Assembly (NCBI GenBank): GCA_019245255.1
Contig: JAFARV010000962.1
Coordinates: 1 to 5,273, forward strand
From: Acidobacteriaceae bacterium
GTDB lineage: Bacteria > Acidobacteriota > Terriglobia > Bryobacterales > Bryobacteraceae
Reading direction: 5' to 3'
DNA: 5,273 nucleotides
Part shown: positions 1 through 5,273 of the stretch, piece by piece
How the letters are laid out: the number at the start of each line of letters is the position of its first letter
Numbering within the stretch: position 1 is the stretch's first letter
Notes under the pieces: model-generated
The model's input: only the letters and a program-made list of their open reading frames with translations
Told to the model about the DNA's origin: nothing
The model's database searches: none
Translations under genes and position numbers: made by a program

Positions 1-378
1 CAGGCAATGGGCGATAAGGGCATCGTGATTATGGAAATGCCGTTTCAGCCCTCGGCAGAGTACGAAGTATGGCGCGCCGATGTAGCAGTTTTGCGCGTTG
101 AGAAGGCCAGGCGCATTGCAGGCGATGAATATCTGCAGGGGGCACCGGACCTTGTTGTCGAAGTTTTGTCGCCGAGCAACACAGCTCAGGAGATCAACGA
201 CAAGATTGCTGTGTGCCTGGAAAACGGATGTGCCAGCTTTTGGGTGGTCGACGACAAACGTAAAGAGGTTACAGTAACCGAGGGCGATATTACAAAACGA
301 TATGCCCAGGCAGCAACAATTCCGAGCGATATTCTCGGCGGCAGCATTCGTGTTGAGGATATTTTCCGGGGTTTGTAA
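1..378 (+). CDS. Uma2-family (DUF820) putative endonuclease, 5' end outside window
   Basis: This is the C-terminal part of a Uma2/DUF820 protein, a PD-(D/E)XK nuclease-fold family that is widespread in environmental bacteria and has poorly known function. The frame is open from base 1, and the first ATG at base 7 would give only 123 residues against roughly 180-200 for the family, so the true start is probably upstream of the window. Counting from that ATG, the family signature is clear: D25 in WRADVAVL (usually RPDV, so the Pro is Ala here), then GAPDLVVEVLSPSN at 45-58 with acidic E52, K66 in the following helix, and FWVVD at 78-82. D25, E52 and K66 are the likely metal/catalytic set by family analogy. 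The gene ends 39 bases before the ligase on the same strand. Nothing links it to aromatic catabolism, so it is probably an unrelated neighbour. Family assignment is firm; cellular role is unknown. Confidence 0.85.
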   Translation, partial: QAMGDKGIVIMEMPFQPSAEYEVWRADVAVLRVEKARRIAGDEYLQGAPDLVVEVLSPSNTAQEINDKIAVCLENGCASFWVVDDKRKEVTVTEGDITKRYAQAATIPSDILGGSIRVEDIFRGL

Positions 379-398
379 TCCGAAACCCCTGTCCGGAA
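364..398 (+). terminator. Possible weak stem-loop across the uma2 stop codon
   Basis: GGGGTTT at 368-374 is perfectly complementary to AAACCCC at 383-389 with an 8-base loop. The stem can be extended by TTCC (364-367) pairing with GGAA (395-398) if five bases (390-394) bulge out. The loop contains the end of the uma2 stop codon. Only three T residues follow, so this is not a convincing intrinsic terminator. It could be a weak terminator, an mRNA-stability structure or chance. Confidence 0.3.
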
Positions 399-403
399 TT
401 TCC

Positions 404-409
404 GAGAGG
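404..409 (+). promoter_or_regulatory. Ribosome binding site of the acyl-CoA ligase gene
   Basis: GAGAGG lies 8 bases before the GTG at 418. This supports that GTG as the start codon even though it is not ATG. Confidence 0.6.
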
Positions 410-417
410 CTCGCAAA

Positions 418-2304
418 GTGAAAGAATTCGCCTGGCGGCCGACCTCCGACATCATTGAACATGCGCGTTTGACGGAATTCATTCGTTTCGCCGGGTGCGC
501 AGAATTTGCGGATTTGCATGCAAGATCTGTTGCGGACGTGGCATGGTTCACGAATGCCGTCATTCAGTTTCTGAAGATTCCGTTCAGAACTCCTTATCGA
601 GCTGTCGTTGACTTGAGCGGTGGGCCCGAGTGGCCGCGGTGGTGCGTCGATGCCGAGCTAAACATTGTTCAAGCTTGCCTGCAACATGACGCGGACCAGC
701 CCGCCGTGATCTCCGAATCGGAAAGCGGAGCGGTTGTCGATGTCAGTTATAAAGAGTTGCGTGAGCAGGTCGCTCGGGTTGCGGGCGGACTGGCACGGTT
801 GGGTATTTCGCGAGGCGATCGCGTTGGAATTTACATGCCGATGCAAGCGGAGACGGTGATCGCGTTGCTCGCTCTCGGATGGCTGGGCGCGATTGCGATT
901 CCGCTGTTTTCGGGGTATGGTCCCGCGGCAATTGAAACACGCCTGAACCAGACGGGCGCGAAGGCACTGATGCTATACAGTTCGTTCCGGCGCGGGGGAA
1001 GAGAAATCCAGATGCTCACTACCGCTCGCGAGGCGATAGCGCGGTGTCAGGCGGTTCAGCATCTTGTCGTAGCGGGCGCCGACACAGTTGCCGGTGCAAT
1101 CTCATGGAGGGATTTGGCCCGCGGGCCGGCAGTGGAAGTAACAAACACTGCTGCGGAAGATCCGCTTATTATCATCTTTTCCTCGGGCACGACGGGCGAG
1201 CCCAAAGGCATCCTGCATTCGCACTGTAGTTTTCCGATCAAAGCGGCTCAGGATATGGCGCTGAACATGGATATCCACGCAGGCGACCGGATCAGTTGGA
1301 TCACCGACCTCGGCTGGATGATGGGCCCGTGGGTGATCTACGGAGCTTTGATTCTGGGTGCGACGGTGGTGCTGCGCGATGGCGCTTTCGACTGGCCGGG
1401 GCCGGATGCGTTATGGCAATTCACGGCCAAACATCGGCTGGATGTTCTGGGGGTTTCCCCGACGCTGGTGAGGAAGCTGGCGGAATACGGTAAACCTCAG
1501 ACAGCCGGGCACGACCTTTCACATCTGCGCTTCTTTGCATCTTCCGGCGAGCCGTGGGACCCGGCATCCTGGTGGTGGCTGTTTCAGCAGGTTCGCGAGA
1601 AGCCTGTGCCCATCATCAATTACTCAGGCGGCACGGAGATTTCGGGCGGCATTCTTTCGAACCATCCTTTGGCTCCGATAAAGGCTTGCGGTTTTGCTGC
1701 GCCGTGTCCCGGCATGGCGGCGGATGTCGTCGATGAGTATGGCCGCACGCTCCCGTCCGGCGTGGGAGAACTGGCGATCCGGCAACCGTGGATCGGGCAG
1801 GCACGCGGATTCTGGAACGATCCGGAGCGCTACCGGCAGACCTATTGGTCGCGTGTTCCCGGTCTGTGGATCCACGGGGATTGGGCCGAGCGTGACGAGG
1901 ATAGTCATTGGTTCATCCACGGACGGAGCGACGACACGTTGAAGGTGGCAGGCAAGCGCATAGGACCTGCAGAAGTGGAATCTGTATTGTGCACGCATCC
2001 GTTGGTGATTGAATCGGCCGTGATCGGAATACCCGACGCGATGAAAGGGACAGCGCTGGTGGGCATCTGCGTTGCGCGTGCAACGGATGGTCTTAAAGAA
2101 ACGCTGCGGGAATTTGTGGGCGCTGAAATGGGCAAGCCGCTGAGACCCGACCGCATCCACTTCGTTTCGGCGCTCCCGAAGACGCGCAACGGGAAGATCG
2201 TGAGGCGGGCGATTCGCGCAGCTTATCTCAACTACGATGCAGGAGATGTAAGCGCGATTGAGAACCCGGCAACGTTGGAAGAAATCAGAAATCTGAACAC
2301 CTGA
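418..2304 (+). CDS. AMP-forming acyl-CoA ligase, acetyl-/acetoacetyl-CoA synthetase type (probable acetoacetate activation)
   Basis: This 628-residue ANL-superfamily adenylating enzyme has the length and N-terminal extension of acetyl-CoA and acetoacetyl-CoA synthetases. It would convert a carboxylate, ATP and CoA to acyl-CoA, AMP and PPi in the cytoplasm. Visible motifs are the P-loop SSGTTGEPKG at 255-264, YSGGTEISGG at 402-411, HGDW at 486-489 with ribose-binding D488, GRSDD at 502-506 followed by R514, and the C-terminal PKTRNGKIVRR at 587-597 with K593 as the adenylation lysine. The core is intact, so it should be active. In acetyl-CoA synthetase the acyl pocket is closed by Trp in WQTETG; the aligned position here is G404, giving a roomier pocket and resembling the SGGTD motif of acetoacetyl-CoA synthetases. 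The stop lies 9 bases before hmgA, and the operon releases acetoacetate through FahA, so acetoacetate is the inferred substrate. Propionate, butyrate or another short acid remains possible. The GTG start is chosen for its Shine-Dalgarno sequence. Confidence 0.88.
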   Translation: MKEFAWRPTSDIIEHARLTEFIRFAGCAEFADLHARSVADVAWFTNAVIQFLKIPFRTPYRAVVDLSGGPEWPRWCVDAELNIVQACLQHDADQPAVISESESGAVVDVSYKELREQVARVAGGLARLGISRGDRVGIYMPMQAETVIALLALGWLGAIAIPLFSGYGPAAIETRLNQTGAKALMLYSSFRRGGREIQMLTTAREAIARCQAVQHLVVAGADTVAGAISWRDLARGPAVEVTNTAAEDPLIIIFSSGTTGEPKGILHSHCSFPIKAAQDMALNMDIHAGDRISWITDLGWMMGPWVIYGALILGATVVLRDGAFDWPGPDALWQFTAKHRLDVLGVSPTLVRKLAEYGKPQTAGHDLSHLRFFASSGEPWDPASWWWLFQQVREKPVPIINYSGGTEISGGILSNHPLAPIKACGFAAPCPGMAADVVDEYGRTLPSGVGELAIRQPWIGQARGFWNDPERYRQTYWSRVPGLWIHGDWAERDEDSHWFIHGRSDDTLKVAGKRIGPAEVESVLCTHPLVIESAVIGIPDAMKGTALVGICVARATDGLKETLREFVGAEMGKPLRPDRIHFVSALPKTRNGKIVRRAIRAAYLNYDAGDVSAIENPATLEEIRNLNT

Positions 2305-2309
2305 GGAGG
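2304..2309 (+). promoter_or_regulatory. Ribosome binding site of hmgA, overlapping the ligase stop codon
   Basis: A perfect AGGAGG begins on the last base of the ligase TGA and ends 4 bases before the hmgA ATG. The spacing is slightly short, but the match is full. The overlap suggests ribosomes finishing the ligase can reinitiate on hmgA. Confidence 0.75.
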
Positions 2310-2313
2310 CAGT

Positions 2314-3468
2314 ATGCCTGTTTACCGGCAAATGGGAGAGATCCCTTCCAAACGGCACAAGATTTACCGCAAGGCGTCGGGCGAGCTGTATGCAGAAGAG
2401 CTAATGGGCAACATGGGGTTTGTTGGACCGTCATCGCTGCTGTACCACGTCCGGAGACCAACGGCTGTGCGGGCCCTACAGACGCTGAGAGAAGACAAGT
2501 GGCAGTGCGCGCCTTGCGAACCTCTGCGTCATCGGCACTTTCGCACCAGGCAGCTTCAGTCACACGGTGACGCGGTGGTGGATCGAGTTCCGATGTTGTT
2601 CAATCCCGATGTGGCGTTATCGATCGCACGACCGGCCGAGCCATCGACGAGCTTTTACCGCAATGCAGAAGGCGATGAGATTGTGTATGTGACCGAAGGG
2701 TCCGGTAGTCTCGAGTCGCTTTTCGGAAAGATCACATTCGGCGCCGGGGATTACCTGGTGATTCCGCGGGGAATCTTACATCGCTACCAGTTCACGTCTG
2801 ATAAGCCGGTGCTGTTGGTAATCGAGAGCAAAGGTTACGTGCGAACGCCGCGGCGCTATCGAAACGAATACGGCCAACTGATGGAATCGAGTCCTTACTC
2901 GGAGCGCGACATCCGGACACCGGAAGAGCTTGAAACGCACGATGAGGAAGGCGAGTTCCGGCTGATCGTGAAGAAGGCGAACGCGCTTACGGAGATGATC
3001 CTGACGCATCATCCATTCGATGTCGTCGGTTGGGATGGTTATTACTATCCGTGGGCGATCAACATACACGATTTTGAGCCCCGAGTGGGACGATTTCATT
3101 TACCGCCGCCCACACACCAAACATTCGAAGGCGACGGCTTTGTCGTGTGCTCGTTCTGCCCGCGCCCGTATGACTTCGACCCCGAGGCGGTGCCGGCTCC
3201 TTATGTGCATTCGAACGTGATGTCGGATGAGGTGCTTTATTACGCGAATTCGGAGTTCATGAGCCGTAAGGGGATCGAGTATGGGTCGATCACGCTGCAT
3301 CCCGATGGACTACCGCATGGTCCGCAACCTGGACGCACAGAGGCATCGATCGGTCAAAAGCAAACCAATGAGCTGGCAGTGATGGTGGATACGTTCCGGG
3401 GTTTGCTGGTCAGCCGCGATGCGGTGGAGATCGAGGACAACGACTACTTCCGGTCGTGGTTGGGATGA
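2314..3468 (+). CDS. hmgA: Homogentisate 1,2-dioxygenase (short bacterial form)
   Basis: This non-haem Fe(II) enzyme cleaves the homogentisate ring with O2 to give maleylacetoacetate, the key step of tyrosine and phenylalanine breakdown. It has 384 residues, the size of the shorter bacterial type rather than the roughly 430-445 residues of the human and Pseudomonas enzymes. The N-terminus (MPVYRQMGEIPSKRH) is typical and starts right after a strong Shine-Dalgarno sequence. An N-terminal cupin half is visible around 115-165 (EGDEIVYVTEG, then GDYLVIPRGILHRY). The C-terminal cupin carries the probable iron ligands H299 and E306 in YVHSNVMSDE, and H335 in LPHGP. H329 lies six residues before H335, as in the human enzyme. 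H268 in PTHQTFEG is the likely counterpart of the catalytic His. The H299-to-E306 spacing is one residue longer than in the human enzyme (H335/E341). The gene is intact and its stop overlaps the next start codon. Confidence 0.96.
   Translation: MPVYRQMGEIPSKRHKIYRKASGELYAEELMGNMGFVGPSSLLYHVRRPTAVRALQTLREDKWQCAPCEPLRHRHFRTRQLQSHGDAVVDRVPMLFNPDVALSIARPAEPSTSFYRNAEGDEIVYVTEGSGSLESLFGKITFGAGDYLVIPRGILHRYQFTSDKPVLLVIESKGYVRTPRRYRNEYGQLMESSPYSERDIRTPEELETHDEEGEFRLIVKKANALTEMILTHHPFDVVGWDGYYYPWAINIHDFEPRVGRFHLPPPTHQTFEGDGFVVCSFCPRPYDFDPEAVPAPYVHSNVMSDEVLYYANSEFMSRKGIEYGSITLHPDGLPHGPQPGRTEASIGQKQTNELAVMVDTFRGLLVSRDAVEIEDNDYFRSWLG
3465..3468 (+). other. ATGA start/stop overlap between hmgA and the unknown gene
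   Basis: The ATG at 3465-3467 shares bases with the hmgA TGA at 3466-3468. There is no good Shine-Dalgarno sequence upstream, only G-rich GGTTGGG, so translation probably depends on termination-reinitiation. Confidence 0.75.
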
Positions 3469-4211
3469 TTGCGCCCGCCCTTCGGGCGCTGCTCGAGCAT
3501 TCGATCGATTACGCCGGCACGTTTCCACCGGCATCGCTCTCGACGGACGATGCTGCGCTGCACTACGAGGGCTATTTGAAAAGCGCAGAGTCCTGGATGC
3601 TGGGCCGATTTGTTGTGAGCGCGGCAGACGCGCAGTCACTGCCCGAGCCCTGGCGCTTGAGCATCCTGTCAGACGCAGACGACCCGCGGGCGAACGCGAT
3701 TGAAAGCAAGAGAATTTTCCGAGCCAGTGTGCCGACGTACTGCGAAGTTTCGATCGGGCAGCTGGATGAGGTGAAAGCGGCGGGTGCGTACGCCAAGGTT
3801 CGCACCGGCGGTGTGACCGCAACGGCGATTCCTTCAACGCCGGAGCTTGCCGGCTTCATTCGTGCCTGCGCCAGACGGAAGTTGCCGTTTAAGGCGACAG
3901 CCGGGCTGCATCATCCAATCCGATCCGTGCAGGCCTTGACTTATGCGCCGGACGCGCCCACCGGCGTAATGCACGGTTTCATCAATGTGCTGATGGCCGC
4001 GGCAATGGTGTGGAACGGTGAGGAAGACGTGGAGCGCGTGTTGGAGGAACAAGACCGGTCCGCTTTCGCCTTCGGAGAGCAGGCGCAATGGAGGGCCCGC
4101 TCGCTTAGCACCGAACAGATCGCGACGGCGCGGGAGCAGTTCATACATTCGTTCGGCTCGTGCTCCTTTATGGAACCGATTTTGGAGCTGCGAGCGCTTG
4201 GCTGGCTATGA
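3465..4211 (+). CDS. Conserved uncharacterised protein of the homogentisate operon
   Basis: This 248-residue protein does not match a characterised enzyme that I can name. The ATG at 3465, overlapping the hmgA stop, is preferred to a GTG nine bases upstream. It looks soluble, with no signal peptide or membrane segment. Motif-like segments that appear conservable are DYAGTFPPASL at 15-25, WMLGRFVV at 44-51, KVRTGGVTA at 111-119, PFKATAGLHHP at 141-151, MHGFINVLMAAA at 169-180, and SFGSCSFMEPILELRALGWL at the C-terminus. I recall similar blocks in unannotated proteins of other bacteria but cannot confirm this here. Alternating strand-like segments ending in charged residues (K111, R113, K143, H149, H150, H170) are compatible with a TIM-barrel-like enzyme; this is inference. 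Overlaps of 4 bases with both hmgA and fahA tie it to homogentisate breakdown. The missing maleylacetoacetate isomerase step is the obvious candidate role, but no glutathione transferase zeta-type motif is visible. Confidence 0.85.
   Translation: MIAPALRALLEHSIDYAGTFPPASLSTDDAALHYEGYLKSAESWMLGRFVVSAADAQSLPEPWRLSILSDADDPRANAIESKRIFRASVPTYCEVSIGQLDEVKAAGAYAKVRTGGVTATAIPSTPELAGFIRACARRKLPFKATAGLHHPIRSVQALTYAPDAPTGVMHGFINVLMAAAMVWNGEEDVERVLEEQDRSAFAFGEQAQWRARSLSTEQIATAREQFIHSFGSCSFMEPILELRALGWL
4208..4211 (+). other. ATGA start/stop overlap between the unknown gene and fahA
   Basis: The fahA ATG (4208-4210) overlaps the preceding TGA (4209-4211). No Shine-Dalgarno sequence is seen at normal distance; the nearest purine run (GGAG near 4184) is about 20 bases away. 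This again indicates translational coupling. Confidence 0.75.
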
Positions 4212-5273
4212 TCGACGAAACACACGATCCGAATCGGAAGAGCTGGGTGGAATCGGCGAACGTGCCGGGTTGCGATTTTCCGATTCAGAATTTAGCGCTG
4301 GGAGTGTTTCGCAAGAACGGTGAGCTCCAGACGAGGCCGGGCGTCGCGATTGGTGAGTACATTCTGGATGCCGGGCCGTGGATCGAAGGGACGGATTTAG
4401 CGGCATTTATGTCGATGCAGGCAATCGAGCGGCGGGATCTGCGCCGCGAGTTCAGTCGAGTTCTCGAGAGCGGCGCGCCGAAGCGAGATCTGTTGCACCA
4501 ATCGCAATGCGAGATGCTGCTGCCCGTCGTCATCGGCGATTACACCGATTTTTACGCCTCGCTTCACCATGCGACGAATGTCGGCATGCTGTTCCGGCCC
4601 GACAATCCTCTGCTGCCGAACTACAAGCATGTGCCGATTGCGTATCACGGGCGTTCATCTTCGATTGTTGTCAGTGATACGCCGGTGAAGAGGCCACAGG
4701 GGCAGCTAGGACTTGGAGACTTCGGGCCGAGCCGCGAGCTGGATTACGAGGTGGAAATCGGGATTTTCGTGGGCCCGGGCAATGCATTGGGACATCCGAT
4801 TCCGATTGCGGAGGCCGCCGCGCAGGTGGCTGGCTTTTGCCTGGTGAACGATTGGTCTGCGCGCGATATCCAGCGCTGGGAGTATCAGCCGCTGGGCCCT
4901 TTCTTGGCGAAGAACTTCGCGACGACGATTTCGCCTTGGGTGGTCACGGCGGATGCTCTCGAACCGTTTCGCACCATGGCTGTGCCGCATGATTCGCCGG
5001 TGCTGCCGTATCTCGAGGAATCGGGGGCTACCGCTTACGACATCGAGATCCAGGCGTGGCTTCGCAGCGCGCGTATGGCGGCACCGATACGAATCAGCAG
5101 CGGACGATTTCGCGACATGTATTGGACGCCGACGCAGATGATCGCACATCACACGTCGAACGGTTGTTCACTTCGGCCGGGCGACTTGCTAGCGAGTGGC
5201 ACAATCTCCGGGCCAGAAAAAGAGAATCGCGGCTGCCTTCTTGAAATGACGCGCAAGGGCACGGAGCCGGTTC
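4208..5273 (+). CDS. fahA: Fumarylacetoacetase, 3' end outside window
   Basis: This enzyme hydrolyses fumarylacetoacetate to fumarate and acetoacetate, the last step of homogentisate degradation. The reading frame is open to the right edge with 355 residues visible; the mouse enzyme has 419, so roughly 45-65 residues are missing. The start gives a typical N-terminus (SWVESANVPGCDFPIQNL at 13-30). The active site matches mouse FAH almost residue for residue. Metal ligands are D114, E181, E183 and D215 (mouse D126, E199, E201, D233). Catalytic residues are H121 and E346 (mouse H133 and E364). Substrate contacts are Y116, R130, R219, Q222, Y226, K235 and T332. Signature blocks are DYTDFYASLHHATNVG, NDWSARDIQRWEYQPLGPF and NGCSLRPGDLLASGTISG. 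All key residues are present, so the enzyme should be active. It is translationally coupled to the unknown gene upstream. Confidence 0.97.
   Translation, partial: MIDETHDPNRKSWVESANVPGCDFPIQNLALGVFRKNGELQTRPGVAIGEYILDAGPWIEGTDLAAFMSMQAIERRDLRREFSRVLESGAPKRDLLHQSQCEMLLPVVIGDYTDFYASLHHATNVGMLFRPDNPLLPNYKHVPIAYHGRSSSIVVSDTPVKRPQGQLGLGDFGPSRELDYEVEIGIFVGPGNALGHPIPIAEAAAQVAGFCLVNDWSARDIQRWEYQPLGPFLAKNFATTISPWVVTADALEPFRTMAVPHDSPVLPYLEESGATAYDIEIQAWLRSARMAAPIRISSGRFRDMYWTPTQMIAHHTSNGCSLRPGDLLASGTISGPEKENRGCLLEMTRKGTEPV

Noticed and set aside
7..9. The ATG at base 7 as the true start of the Uma2 gene.
   Set aside because: The frame is open to the left edge and the product would be about 60 residues short of the family's usual length.
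1624..2358. A 244-codon open frame on the minus strand.
   Set aside because: It lies opposite the well-conserved C-terminal domain of the ligase, has no recognisable domain, and is rich in Arg/His/Pro as expected for an antisense shadow.
3456..3464. A GTG at 3456 as an alternative start for the unknown gene, adding three residues.
   Set aside because: The ATG at 3465 forms the standard ATGA overlap with the hmgA stop, mirrored at the next junction, and needs no deeper overlap.
3310..3837. A 175-codon minus-strand open frame across the hmgA/unknown-gene junction.
   Set aside because: Its composition is low-complexity (Arg, Ser, Pro, Ala) and it opposes two well-supported genes.
4706..5152. 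A 148-codon minus-strand open frame.
   Set aside because: It is the reverse of the conserved fahA catalytic region, where every active-site residue is preserved on the plus strand.
1..5273. CRISPR arrays, tRNA/rRNA genes, insertion sequences and att sites.
   Set aside because: No spaced direct repeats, transposase-like proteins or RNA-gene signatures are seen. Apart from 379-417 and 2305-2313, the window is filled by the five genes.

Overview
The window is a fully coding, single-strand (+) stretch from a moderately GC-rich bacterium. It carries the back half of the aromatic amino acid (phenylalanine/tyrosine) degradation pathway. In order it holds the 3' part of a Uma2-family (DUF820) nuclease gene, an AMP-forming acyl-CoA ligase, homogentisate 1,2-dioxygenase (hmgA), an uncharacterised conserved gene of 248 codons, and fumarylacetoacetase (fahA), which runs off the right edge. 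The combination of a Uma2 gene, the short (about 385-residue) type of HmgA and this gene order suggests a soil or environmental bacterium, with Acidobacteriota as the best guess. That taxonomic guess rests on general recollection and is weak.

Layout: bases 1-378 are the Uma2 remnant, open at the left edge. Bases 379-417 are a short spacer with an inverted repeat that starts in the uma2 end and a Shine-Dalgarno sequence. Bases 418-2304 encode the ligase. Nine bases later, with AGGAGG overlapping the ligase stop codon, hmgA runs 2314-3468. The unknown gene (3465-4211) overlaps hmgA by ATGA and fahA (4208 to the edge) by a second ATGA. The last four genes therefore look like one tightly coupled operon. 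No promoter or regulator gene is visible; these are probably upstream.

How the genes work together: HmgA opens homogentisate to maleylacetoacetate. An isomerase must turn that into fumarylacetoacetate. FahA then cleaves it to fumarate and acetoacetate. The ligase has a Gly where acetyl-CoA synthetase has its pocket-closing Trp, and is well placed to activate the acetoacetate to acetoacetyl-CoA. The only missing step in the visible block is maleylacetoacetate isomerase, and the only unassigned gene sits exactly between hmgA and fahA. The main point of interest is the hypothesis that this unknown protein is a non-orthologous isomerase or an accessory factor for that step. The sequence does not prove it.
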